This document shows positions 31,623 to 42,895 of a stretch of 64,000 nt of DNA, in pieces. The position numbers were made by a program, and so were the translations under genes. The notes below the pieces were generated by a model. That model saw only the letters and a list, made by a program, of their open reading frames with translations. It was not told where the DNA came from and searched no databases. Position 1 is the first letter of the stretch. Each line of letters starts with the position of its first letter. Location of the stretch: NCBI GenBank assembly GCA_018806915.1, contig JAGKQI010000043.1, forward strand, positions 248,001 to 312,000. The letters are read 5' to 3'. The DNA is from Phytophthora colocasiae. Lineage: Eukaryota; Oomycota; Peronosporomycetes; Peronosporales; Peronosporaceae.

Positions 31623-34600
31623 CAGTAGTGATCAAGCCGCGATTGCAGCGTTACAGCGTGTTGCCAGGTATATTCGAACTTGGAACACACATACAGGACA
31701 ACCACCGCTGTTTCACTTGACGAAGCAGGATCCTACGTTTGACTTCGGTCTGAGATTTGGTTTAAGTTGCGACGCTATGGTTGATGTATACAACCGTGAA
31801 GTGGGAATTTGGGATGCATATGTGAGAGGGAAATGGGGGGAGATTGAGGCAAAGAAAAAGATGGCTGCTGAGCTTCGAGATTGGATTTCACTGCAACATC
31901 AGGAGCTATCCTCGAAATGTACCCAGCTGGCAAACGAAGAAGAGAGACTACGCTTGATATTTCCGCACTACAACCAATCGTCCTTTCGCTGGACTCATTA
32001 CAAGTATCAACTAGAAGCCGAGATCCAGCAGATCAGTGATGACGTTCAGCAAAAAGAAGAGGACCTTGTCCGTGTTCTTGAAGTTCCCACGTACTTGACG
32101 CGTCCGCTTCCGTCAGCAAAAAAAGACGCCATGCAAGTGATTTTTATGCTGACAATGCCACGCAATCTTGAGATTCTTGGCAGCTTGTGCTTAACGGCCC
32201 AGCGAGCGCTCACTTCACCCACTGCAACATCCGAAATAACTACTCTACCGACATTGAGCCCAACCGAATGGCAAGCGCATTACTCCCAGCATTCCCCTGC
32301 TGGGGCACTTAAAGCCACCAACACAATATTCGCAACAAACCCCGCACCGTTTTCTTTTCCGACTTGGGGGCCTCAGTCAATTGACGAGTTGTACAGCCTC
32401 AACCAGTACAGTTCGGAGTGTGTCTGGAACCCAAGTTTGGCTGGCACCACTCTGACATGGGTGGACTCATTTGGCGTGAAGGTCAACCCGTTTGCTGCTA
32501 CCGAGTCGAGCGTCATCACCAGCTTTGTCGAAAATCTGCCCCGATCGTTCCAGAAACTCCAGTATATGAACGATTGGCCAGGTGAAGGAGACACGCGAGG
32601 AAACATGGTGTACGCTAACTTCCAGCAACAGCCTGATGGTTTCGAGAAGACTTCTTTCGTTGCATTGGCATCGTTACGTGCTTTTCCGAATCAGCAGTAC
32701 CGGAAACTGATGTGGGCTCTGCTTGATGATATTTTGCCGTGGTCGGATTCTTGCGTGGGTACCATCGTCCGACAGTCTCTTTATCAAGTTGGGACGTTGA
32801 CTGATGAAGCTAACCCTCAGCAGCTATGGAAGTCTGATATGTATCGTACCGCCGAGGGTTTGGCCACGTTCTGTGCTACGCTGGAAGGTATTGCCAAGAA
32901 ACTGGAGCATACCCCCCGCGACTTTGAAAATGTCCCGCTTCTCAGTGAACTTGCAGGTTTTGCTCTACAGTACTCAGCTGATGCAAGAGCAACTGTGATG
33001 AAGTTTTCTCAAATGGCAAGGCGTTGGGCGGAGGATGCCCGGTCGGAATATAAGGAGGAATCGGATCCGAAGTTGGTAGGGCGAATTCGTCAAAAGGAGT
33101 GTGTGCTGTACGGGTTCGCGCTACTGGCTCACAGTCTCGGGCCGTTGGATGATGAAGCAGCTCAAGAAATCTGCGAGCTGATTGTGTTGTTCCGCACGGC
33201 GTTTCTCTGTTCGAGTATTAACGAGAGGTGCAGTGACCTGATGCTCCGTACAGATAGCAAGGTCTCTGAGATGATGTCTCGTCGAATCCCAGACCTGGTT
33301 GTTTATGTGAAGAAGGACTGTGATCGTGTATTGACTGGTTTAGTTCGTTTGGTAAGTGCGACGGCTCCTGAAAGACTCAAGTGGAACCAGTTCCGTGAAA
33401 TCTCGACTACCAAAGGGAAGTTTGGGAGCTGCTTCGAAGCTGTAGACGAGGTGAAGGGTGTCCATTATTCCATCAACGTGTTCACAGGAACTGTTCTAAC
33501 GGACGGTTATCCACCTGGAGGTCTCCCAGCCAACATCCGCAGCCACAAACGATTCAAGATGCTATTTGGACAGAGCAACTTCGAAGTTTTCACAACGAAT
33601 GGTATGCTCCGAACTGAGCGAAAATTCTGCGACCGTTTATATGATTTCGCACTGGAAGAAGAAGAGCTGATTGTTCAAGAGCTCACTGTCGATTCATCTG
33701 GGCAGATTACCAGTACCCTTCAGTTGTGCTCTGTTGGCTGGATTAAAAGCTCGTGTGATTTGTTTCCAGCCCAACTACGGAAGTTGTATTCACACTGGTT
33801 TTGGGTGGAGAAGAGCTGCGTCCTCTTCCGTCCAAAGAAGGCTGAGTGTCGAGAAGTATTTTTCATTGCTACAATTGGTGAAGACAACGCGGTGCAATGT
33901 TTTAAGGTTCCGTTCAGCGATACGAAGCGTCCGTACGAAGAATTATTGAACAAGCTTAGTGACTATGACCGATTCGTTCAGAGAGAGGAGGCTCTTGACC
34001 GCGTTTTCCAGATTCTGACAAAATTGGAGGCGCCTCAGTTTCTTTACCCACTGAAGTCTCCTGAAGATGTCCTGAAGATTGAAGTTCCTCGATTCAAGCT
34101 GACCTTTTGCCTCAATAGCTCCATGCAATTCGAGTCCGTGGAGCACAAGGGCTACGTCTTGGCAACTAACCAGCAGTTCGATGACTTCCTCCCTCGGTTC
34201 TCTCGGTATCTGGTTTTGGAGCTACACGACCAGTCTGATATCACTCGATCGGAACTTCGGATGCTGCTTCCGGTCGGTACAGTGGAGGATTCGGTTGATA
34301 TGGTTGATGTCTGCATTTCCAAGGAAGCTGGTAGTCGCGTGGAAGCGTACAGCTACGACGTTCACCGCCGCTTGAGAACCTTTGAAACAGAGACAGTCGG
34401 TGCGAGACTTCTGCTGGCTGCTGTTTGCACTCGTGCAGGTGTGAATGTTCCCTGTAAGCGGATGAAGATGACAGGGAATGAGGCAGCGGTGCAATTGCTA
34501 CGCGCGTGTCGGTCCAGTCAACCATTTTCGACATTCGAGAAAGATACACTGCTGACTGTATACAAATTGAGCTACCGAGAACCAGCAGTGAAAATTTTGG

Positions 34601-37600
34601 CGGTAGCACTACTCAAAGAGTCTGAAAACCTCGCTTTTCTTTATGGCCATGCTCGGACAATTAACGTCGCTATGGCTGGCTCCGACGAGAAAACGGAGTA
34701 TGCTAAGATGTGTATGGAACAAATTCAGCGCAATCCGTTGCGTTCTCAACTCCGACGTAGCGAAGAAGCTTTCATTCTCGCTAACGTGGCTCACTCGAGG
34801 AAGTCTGGCTCATCTAAAGATCTTGTAGAGTGTGAACCACTTCCAGTCGCGGATGACTACGTAAAAATTGTGGAGATGGAGTTACAACAGTTTCTGGAGG
34901 CAGAAGCTGGCACAGTTGAGATCCCGCCACTACCATTGGAAAGTTCAACTACCAACGCAATGAGCAAGGAAATGCTGGATGAACTTCGCGTGAGTTGGGA
35001 AAGTTACCATATGCGGCCCCAGGCGAAGCTGAAGGCTGCACCACACGTGCTCCTTGTGTCATTTACGGCGCAGCTGAGTGGCGTATCCTCCCGTCGTTAC
35101 GAAATGGAAAAGTATCTACAGTACTCTTTTACAAAAGCTGCGAGCAGTCAACAGGACCAGCTTCTGATGCTAATCAATTTCTTGCCGCAGCTCACCGTTA
35201 GTGATATTGTTCGGTGTAGTTTTGATGAAGAAACGTTACACACTTTGGTGCCGAAGTTTACCAAAAAGTCACGAAAGCTATTCAAGAGAGGAATCCTTCT
35301 GTACATGGAGCTGTGCGTTCTGGAAGATAAGATGGAGCGACTCGTCTGGAAGGCGAAGCGTTGTCACGAATTATCGGACGATCCGATTGTGGATGAGCTA
35401 CGCAACATCCGTCAGTGGCAGTCGGAGAACTATCCTTATTGGCTCGCGTTTGAGGTGGAAGGTAGACTTCAGATCCGTCATGAGCAGTTTATCATCGCTC
35501 GACATCTCATTGATCGCCCTGGAACGGTTTGCCAGCTCAACATGGGCTGTGGCAAAACTCGAGTGATTTTGCCCATGCTTTTTCTGCACTTCACGCGAAC
35601 TGGTTGCTCTCAAGTTGTTCGAGCACATTTTCTCAGTCCCTTGCTAAGTGAAGCACGGCAGTTTATGCACCGATACCTTTTGGCATCTAGCGCTTGTCTG
35701 GGGATTTATGAGCAACCATTCCACCGACAAGTTGACTTGAATGCCAGGAGACTCGAATTCATCCGTGACTCTCTTCAAGACCTGAAGCTTTTCGGCGGCA
35801 TTCAGATGGTAGCGCCTGAACATCGAATGTCACTGGAACTGAAGCGTTTGGAGTTGGGTGATGACGAGCCAATCGTTAAAATACTGGATGAAATTCTCGA
35901 TAGTGACCAGTTCGTAGATGTCCTGGATGAGTGTGACGCTCTACTACACCACAAATATCACTTGGTATATGCTGTGGGCACTCCTATCCCACTTTGCAGC
36001 GGGGTGGAGCGATGGAAAGCTGCAGAAGCGCTTCTACGCGTTATGGCGGATAAGGCTCTCGAGTCCCGCGTATCTAAAGTGCTCCAAGCTCCTCATGTCT
36101 CGTGCCATTCACCGGACTATTTGAGCCGATTGGGTGCTTTCGAGGGAACTCGACTCAGCATCGTGACGGAAAAAACGAAGCTGCTACGAGAAGAATTCAA
36201 GAAGGCTGTGGTTCTGGATCTGATTAATAACGCTCCCTTTGAATTTATGTGGCTCAACACATTTGGAGGTACTGATGCTCGTGAGGCACTAGTGAAGGCT
36301 ATCACGGATTCTAGCGTGAGTTTGGAGGAGGCTTTGGGGGGCCAACTCTCAAAACTAGGGCCTTATGTGACGCAGCTGCTCGCATTACGGGGGTTCGTAG
36401 CCTTTGGGGTGTTGGAACACTGTTTAGAGAAGCGATACCGTGTCAACTTCGGCCTCCCAGTCCCCAATACACGGCAGAAGAAGATCGCGATCCCCTTCCG
36501 AGCTGCAGATGTTCCGTCCGAGCGGTCCGAATTCAGTCACCCTGACGTTTGCATTATGCTAACTTTATTAGGATATTATCATGGAGGTTTGCGGAACGAG
36601 GAAATTCGTAGTGCTTTTATGATGCTACTACGTTTGGACATATCGGAGCAACACCAAGTGTATGACCAGTGGTATACCAGTGTGAAGATTAAACTATCAG
36701 TTGAAGACCGACAGGCTCTGTGCGACGTGCGGCACATCAGCCTCGATGATACTCGGCAGTTCGAGACTCTCTGCAGAGTCTACAGGTTCTGCATGGAAGC
36801 GATCAATTTTTACCTCAATACTTGCGTGTTTCCCAAGGATACGCAGCAATACCCGCAGAGGTTGTCGAGAACGGCGTGGAATCTTGCGGCTGGGAAGAAT
36901 ACCATTGGGTTTTCAGGGACCAACGACAACCACCGCTTACTCCCGCTTTCGGTGCAGCAAGTTGAGCCAAATGAGCCTTCGTTGTCGGGGGCGAACGGGA
37001 AAATGATTGACAAAATTGTGAAGGTAGCACACAGCTACGAGGTGATTCCTGCAGTCCGTCTTAGCTCACAACGCTTGTCAATCCCATGGGAGAGCGTTCT
37101 TCGTTTCACAGTCGACAAGAAGGCGCAAGCTCTAATTGACACGGGAGCTCTACTTGCTGGAGTGACGAACGATGTCGCCGCCGAGTTTCTGCTGGACCAA
37201 CCGGACTTTGATTTTGCTGGTGTGACGTATTATGACAGCAGTACCGAGAACAACTGCTGGATGATCGCGGAGAAAGCTCGACGTATCAAGGTTCCTCTGA
37301 AAAAGGCGTCGATGCTGGAGAAGGAGACGTTTGTGATCTTCGACGAGGCTCGCTCAAGAGGATCGGACATGAAGTTGCTTCCGGATGCAGCAGCAGTGTT
37401 AACACTGGGGCCAAAGCTGACGAAAGACAAGTTGATGCAAGGCGCAGGGCGAATGAGGCAGCTGGGATGTAATCAAACGTTGTGGCTTGCTAGCTTCGAC
37501 GAGGTAGCACAGAGTATTTTGCAGGTCAGTGGTCGGTGTGAGCTCTCGAGCATCTCTGCGATCGATGTCTTGAATTGGGTCATGGATAACACCAAGGCTG

Positions 37601-38616
37601 AAGCTGTCCGTGGGCTGCTGGAGTGGGCGGTCAATGGCATTCAGTTCCGCAAGACGCAGTTGGACCGAACCTCGGAGTTGGTGGATGAAAACTGGACGCT
37701 GGAAACGCTGTACCAGGAGAAGCTGCGTGTCGACAAAATCGCTCAAGTGATCCAGTCGAAGGCTCAGTTCGATTTCAAGGACTGTGCTGACGAGTTGATC
37801 GGTGAGATCTGCACGCGAGGACTCGTGTACGGACTGGACGATGAAGTGTGTGTGACTTCCCATACTGATGAGTGCGAGCGAGAGCTCCAGGTGGAAGAAG
37901 AGGTACAACAAGAGCGCGAAGTCGAGATGGTGCAGTGTTCTCCAGCGAAAGAGAAGCTATGGGCGTTTGAGAGAATTCTGCGTGCACAATCAGTTGAGGA
38001 TCTCAAGACGGTGGTGGAAGTCCTGGACATGACGCAGTTCATCCGCCAGTGGATCTTTCCGAAGGAACTGGCGAACTTGGCCTGGTCCAGTGCGCGAATC
38101 TACGGAACGAAGAACTTCTTCTCGACCATTGCGGCTCGAAAAGGTGTAGATCAATTGAATGAGTTTGTACGGGTGATCGATGTGGCGTTGGTGTTCAAGA
38201 ACAGCCAAGTGCTGTTGGTGTCGGAGCGCGAGGCTGACCACATCTTGGAGCTGCTCTGGTCTACGAAGATTGCGTGCAGCTTCAGTTTCGTGAATCTCTC
38301 CTTTGCGTGTGAAAGTCTGGATCGGTTTGGTGTAGACGCTACGCTTCGAGATGGTCGTTTGGCTCTAGGCTCTGGTCTGGATCGGAAGCTGCCACTGCTG
38401 TCGACCAGCGCTTGTCGCGTCTTCAATGGCGAAACAACAATTGCGAAACACCAGGATGACATTGTGAAGCCTGCACTAAGTGAATTTCTTCGTCCGCTGA
38501 CACAGCGAGAGACAACGTTGAGTAATTTTGTGACGTCACGAGGAAACAGCCACAAATGGACACGCTCGTTCCTGCATGAACTTTGTTGCCGAATGGATCT
38601 GGAAGACTGCAAGTAA
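31623..38616 (+). CDS. Giant DUF3638/DUF3645-family protein with a helicase-like core
   Basis: An uninterrupted frame of about 2330 codons ending TAA at 38614-38616. It belongs to the very large eukaryotic family with DUF3638 and DUF3645 domains, which databases label as putative ubiquitin hydrolases without strong proof. Visible motifs resemble a superfamily-2 helicase/P-loop ATPase: a phosphate loop MGCGKT at about 35540-35560, a Walker-B-like LDECDAL at about 35923-35943, a motif-V-like ARSRGSDMKL at about 37347-37376, and a motif-VI-like QGAGRMRQLG at about 37438-37467. An upstream ATG exists at 31585 in frame, but the sequence before 31623 reads better on the other strand. Together with 30032-31622 the protein would approach 2860 residues. 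Confidence 0.88.
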
Positions 38617-38690
38617 GATGATACTACTACATGTACTACAGATGATACTACTACATGTACTACACTGTAGTAGTATATAATATACTGTAT
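38617..38690. repeat. Twin 24-bp repeat and hairpin just after the DUF3638 gene
   Basis: GATGATACTACTACATGTAC plus TACA occurs twice back to back (38617-38640 and 38641-38664), followed by CTGTAGTAGTATATAATA, which can pair with the ATACTACTAC of either copy. It starts at the stop codon's next base and could serve in 3' end formation. Confidence 0.65.
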
Positions 38691-38797
38691 ATTGTATAGG
38701 CCGTATTGTAAATAATAAAACCTACCGTAAGGGATATTGTACTTTTCCACCAATCAGATCTCCTCTCCAGCCACTCGTGAATCCGCATCAGTTGGCC

Positions 38798-40228
38798 ATG
38801 AGCGCTCCTCCGCCGCCTCCGTCCAGCGCTGCTTCTCCGTCCCCAGCGCCGTCTTCGCCTCGTAATGGCCTCGTTAAGGAGGACGTGGTGGGTCCGGAGC
38901 TCATCCATTGGCTGGAATCCAACGGGGCCGATACCAAGAAGCTTTCTCTGCAGGAATATGCACCTGAAGTGCGAGGCGTCCACAGTAAAAAGGTTCTCGT
39001 GCCTGGTGAAAGAATCCTCGTAATCCCCAAGAAGTGCCTTATTACGGTGGAAATGGGCAAGCAGACGGACATTGGCCGGAAGCTGCTGGCTCGGAATGTG
39101 GACTTTGTGGCCCCCAAACACATTTACCTCATGATGTTCCTACTGACAGACATGGAGCACGTCGAAGCGTCCTTCTTCCGTAATTACTACAGCACACTGC
39201 CTTCTACACTAAGTAATATGCCTATTTTCTGGTCAGAGGAGGAGCTCAGTTGGCTCAAGGGCTCGTACATTATCCAGCAGATTCAGGAACGCAAGGCTGC
39301 CATCCGTAAAGACTACGACGTCATCTGCAGAGTCGACCCAAGCTTCTCCCGCTTCTCGCTCGATCGCTTCAGCTGGGCCAGAATGATTGTCTGCAGTCGT
39401 AACTTCGGCCTCACGATCGACGGCGTCAAGACGGCAGCGCTCGTGCCTTTCGCAGACATGTTGAACCACTACCGTCCACGCGAAACGAGCTGGACGTTCG
39501 ACCAGAGCATTGACGCCTTCACGATCACGTCTCTTGGAACTATTGGCACGGGAGCACAGGTCTACGACTCGTACGGCAAGAAATGCAACCACCGCTTCCT
39601 GCTCAACTACGGCTTCGCGGTCGAGGACAACACGGAGGAGGACGGACGCAACCCGAACGAGGTGCTAATTGACTTCCAGCTGGCTTCGGCGGACGGGCAG
39701 CTTTTCTACGACAAGCGCGCGTATCTGCATGAAAGTGGCATCTACACGATGGACGCGCGACTCAGTTGCTCGCACTCGGATGCCAACACGCGCGAGGGCT
39801 TCAGCTTCGCCCGCCTCATTGTCGCCACTGAGCAGGAGTTCTCCACCATGAAGATGAAGAGCCCTGCGCATTCGTCTCCTCCTATTTCCTTCGACAACGA
39901 GATCCGTGCACTCCAGTACCTACGCGACCTCATGACCCATCAGCTGAGTCTGTACGACACGACTATCGAAGAGGACAATGAACTTCTGGCCTCGAAGCAG
40001 TACCCGCTGTTCTCCAACCGTATCCAGGCTCTGTTCTTCATCCGGGGCGAGAAGCAGGTGTGCCGGTACTTCCAGGAACTAGCAGACAAGGTCATCCCGC
40101 TCTTCAGCCTGCCATTGGCACAGTGTCGCGAGGAGCTGCAGCGCAGCTTTGACGGCGACGGTGACATCGACCGCTACGCGCAAGATGTGATCGCCTATTT
40201 AGTCACGCAGGTGTACCGCGAGAGCTAG
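38798..40228 (+). CDS. SET-domain protein methyltransferase, SETD3/RuBisCO-LSMT-like
   Basis: Intron-less frame of 476 codons from the ATG at 38798; an in-frame GTG lies 21 bases upstream. After a Pro/Ser-rich start, the split SET domain spans about residues 30-290: GVHSKKVLVPGERILVIP at its beginning, RMIVCSRNFGL and the ALVPFADMLNH motif in the core, and YDSYGKKCNHRFLLNYGF at the end, which holds the Asn-His and Tyr residues of the cofactor and substrate pocket. A helical Rubis-subst-bind-like C-terminal region follows. Family members methylate lysine or, in SETD3, a histidine of actin; the substrate here cannot be told. Transcribed away from the DUF3638 gene's end with about 180 bp between. 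Confidence 0.88.
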   Translation: MSAPPPPPSSAASPSPAPSSPRNGLVKEDVVGPELIHWLESNGADTKKLSLQEYAPEVRGVHSKKVLVPGERILVIPKKCLITVEMGKQTDIGRKLLARNVDFVAPKHIYLMMFLLTDMEHVEASFFRNYYSTLPSTLSNMPIFWSEEELSWLKGSYIIQQIQERKAAIRKDYDVICRVDPSFSRFSLDRFSWARMIVCSRNFGLTIDGVKTAALVPFADMLNHYRPRETSWTFDQSIDAFTITSLGTIGTGAQVYDSYGKKCNHRFLLNYGFAVEDNTEEDGRNPNEVLIDFQLASADGQLFYDKRAYLHESGIYTMDARLSCSHSDANTREGFSFARLIVATEQEFSTMKMKSPAHSSPPISFDNEIRALQYLRDLMTHQLSLYDTTIEEDNELLASKQYPLFSNRIQALFFIRGEKQVCRYFQELADKVIPLFSLPLAQCREELQRSFDGDGDIDRYAQDVIAYLVTQVYRES

Positions 40229-40436
40229 TGAAGAAACGCGTTCTCGCTCACTCTCTCTCGATGCTTGGACGATGTTTTCTGTGGTAAATTCCGCAGTGTG
40301 TTTTTTTTGGGAAGCGACAGCATGAGATAGTCGTGTCCTGGAGCTATCGAAGCAGTCGGCGATGCACTTTAGGGATAAAGTTTAGAAGACAGGACAACCA
40401 CAAACTGTGTGGATACTGCTGTGTTCTTCTAGCTCG

Positions 40437-42786
40437 TTACATGGCTGCGTCCTCCTCTTCCTCATCTTCATAGAGAAAGTCAAGATTCACGAGGTAGCGC
40501 AACTTCACTTGCTCCTGGCGGTACACGATAAACTCGTTGTAGAGCAGCGAGCCATTGCCATCGGACGGCATAAACTCACCAATGGGGACAACCACACCGT
40601 CCTCCCTGTAGCCAAAAGCAACCGATAGTTAGCTTCACTGTCTACTGTACACAAGACAGCCATCGACTACTACTACGTACATTGTCTCGTGGTCCTCTTC
40701 AGTTGCAGCCATTCGACCGACTCCGTGTGTGCTATCACACTGCTTCGTTTTCTTCAGAGACGTGTAAGTTAGGTCTTCCGCTTCCTGTGCTTTGTAGGGT
40801 GTACCCAATGCCACCTCAGCTAGAATCAACACACCCTGCAATTGCCAACGTTAGTGGTCGTATGGTAAGTTTTACAGATTGAATTGGTTGATTTACCTTT
40901 GGGTTTTGAGGTGTAGTCCAGCAGTAGTTTGCCGATTTCGACACGGAATCTGCAAAATAAATCTGAATAGGAGGTCAGTTACCTCTCTGAACCATGACTT
41001 CAAGGTAATATATTCGACGTACTCCTTTGCCAAACATGTATCCGTTGTTGGGAGCCTCAGGCGGAGCAACACGAAGGCCCTTGGACAAAATGCCGACGAC
41101 ATTCGACAAACGTGATCCGTGCCACAGCAACTACAAACCACAACGAACGAATTTTTCAATCGTTAGATTTTAAGTTGTACAACTCCTTACCTCATAGTAC
41201 GAACCTTGTGGTTGTTTACAGACTGGAAAATGTCCGTGAATTTCTCTTCATCAGGGCGGGCAATTTTGAGGACCGACTTGATACGCAACTTGTACTGAAC
41301 GTGAGTTGGAGCGTGGGTAGTGTCCACATACCTGCAGAGAAAAAAAAAGGAATTAGTACCGAAGCAGTAGAGAATGCCTCTTTCACAACGTACTTCTCAA
41401 TGATCTTGAACTCCTCGGTTGATTCTTGCAATGGCTCCATCTTGACGTTGAGCAGATTGTACTGCGCGTCGAGCGAGTTCAACTTCGCCCCCACATTCTT
41501 CTTGGCGTTTTTCTTCTTTTCAGCCTGCAGCTTCTGTGAAATCTCGATATTGGCTAGCACTTCCAGCAAGTCGATCTTCAGCTTCACCTCATCCAACGAG
41601 TCGATGGGAGGTGGCAAGTTTCGGCCGAAGTCGTGGGGAATCAGCGTGTAGAATTCGCTCGATAGGGACTTCAGACTGTTCTTCAAGCGACGGATTTGGG
41701 CAGCATTCGGGTTGGCTGTTCGCTTGACACGAGTTGATCGACGCGTTCCAGTTCGTTTAGCTGGAGACGCCTCCTTTGCGTTTTTCACTGACGAATTCAG
41801 CTCCTCAATCTCCTTGAGAGATTCCGAAAGCTGCTGCAATAAAGCGTAACCCTGGGAGATCTGAGCCTTTGAAAGCTTGCCTGGCAGTATGCGTTAAAAT
41901 CGGTTTTGACGATATAAAGACGATTCACAAACCTAACGGGAGCCGCTTCAAGTCAAGGTTCATGTTCGCCACTTCTCGGGCGATGAGGTCGGCATCACAG
42001 ATGAGCTACAGATATCACAGTTAGCTCTTTGCCTCTCAACTACCATAAAGATACACCCACCTTCAAAACCTCTTGGACAGTTTCGTGCAGCTTCGACATG
42101 ACCTCGTCTTCCTTCTCCACCTCACTCATTTCTCCCTCTTCTTCCGGAACTTCATCATCAAGATCTACATATCACCAAAATCATCAGAAATCACTTTCTA
42201 AATACGATACTTCCAAGTCAAAACCCACCGACGAGAACGTATTTTCCCTCCACCTTCTCGAACGGTCCTGTCAATGGCCATTCATTGCCACTCTTGTCCA
42301 GAAATTTCTTAGTGAAAGAGGCTTGTGCTTTCTCCAGCGACGTATTGTACCGCTCCAAAGCACGCTATTTTGTAATCGGTAAATAGGTCAATACCAACAT
42401 GCAATATTCCTTCTCAAAAGTTGTAGCCACCTGCGGGTTCTTCGCTCCAACACGTCCCCACTTGCGGAAGACCATAAAGTTATCCCCATCCTGGATCAAC
42501 TGCACCATGTAAAACTTGTTGTTGCTGAAAGAAAAAAGAAATGTTAAAAAATGACTAAAACATTGCAAAGAGGACTCACCCGTAAGTACCGAACGAGATG
42601 TTGGTATAGTTGAGCATAAAACTCCAACTCGTCCCCTCCTCATCCTAGCAGTTCATAAAAAATCAGTAAATGTAGCCATTTTCCAACTGCAAAAGCTATT
42701 GGTTGATGACGCACCTGATAAACCTTCGCGGAGCTGGCGCAACCGCTGAGCGGGTCCACTCGCTTCGCTGCACTTGGAGGCGCCAT
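40437..42786 (-). CDS. WGR-domain poly(ADP-ribose) polymerase, PARP2/3-like, copy 1
   Basis: Multi-exon minus-strand gene, start [13 protein letters not shown] at 42786 and stop at 40437. Pieces in order: short N-terminus; WGR domain ([24 protein letters not shown]) at about 42520-42400; helical regulatory domain ([29 protein letters not shown]) in the exon near 41839-41390; catalytic domain with [10 protein letters not shown] (His of the H-Y-E triad) at about 41110-41080, GYMFGKG, the Tyr-containing [18 protein letters not shown] segment, and [10 protein letters not shown] (catalytic Glu) at about 40530. There are no zinc fingers. Introns are short. The C-terminus is an acidic run ([10 protein letters not shown]). 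DNA-break-stimulated ADP-ribosylation is the family role. Confidence 0.88.
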
Positions 42787-42895
42787 AATGGCAAACGTTT
42801 TGACTGAAACGGCTGGCTGTATTTTATCCAATTACAGACGTTATTGACATGGCTACATTCGCTGATCGAGATGGCTTCAACTTGTGTTTAAAGTT

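Noticed and set aside
30726..31635. Independent minus-strand gene of 340 codons
   Set aside because: Its ends coincide with an inverted repeat and it completes the plus-strand gene when flipped; an inverted block fits better than a nested gene.
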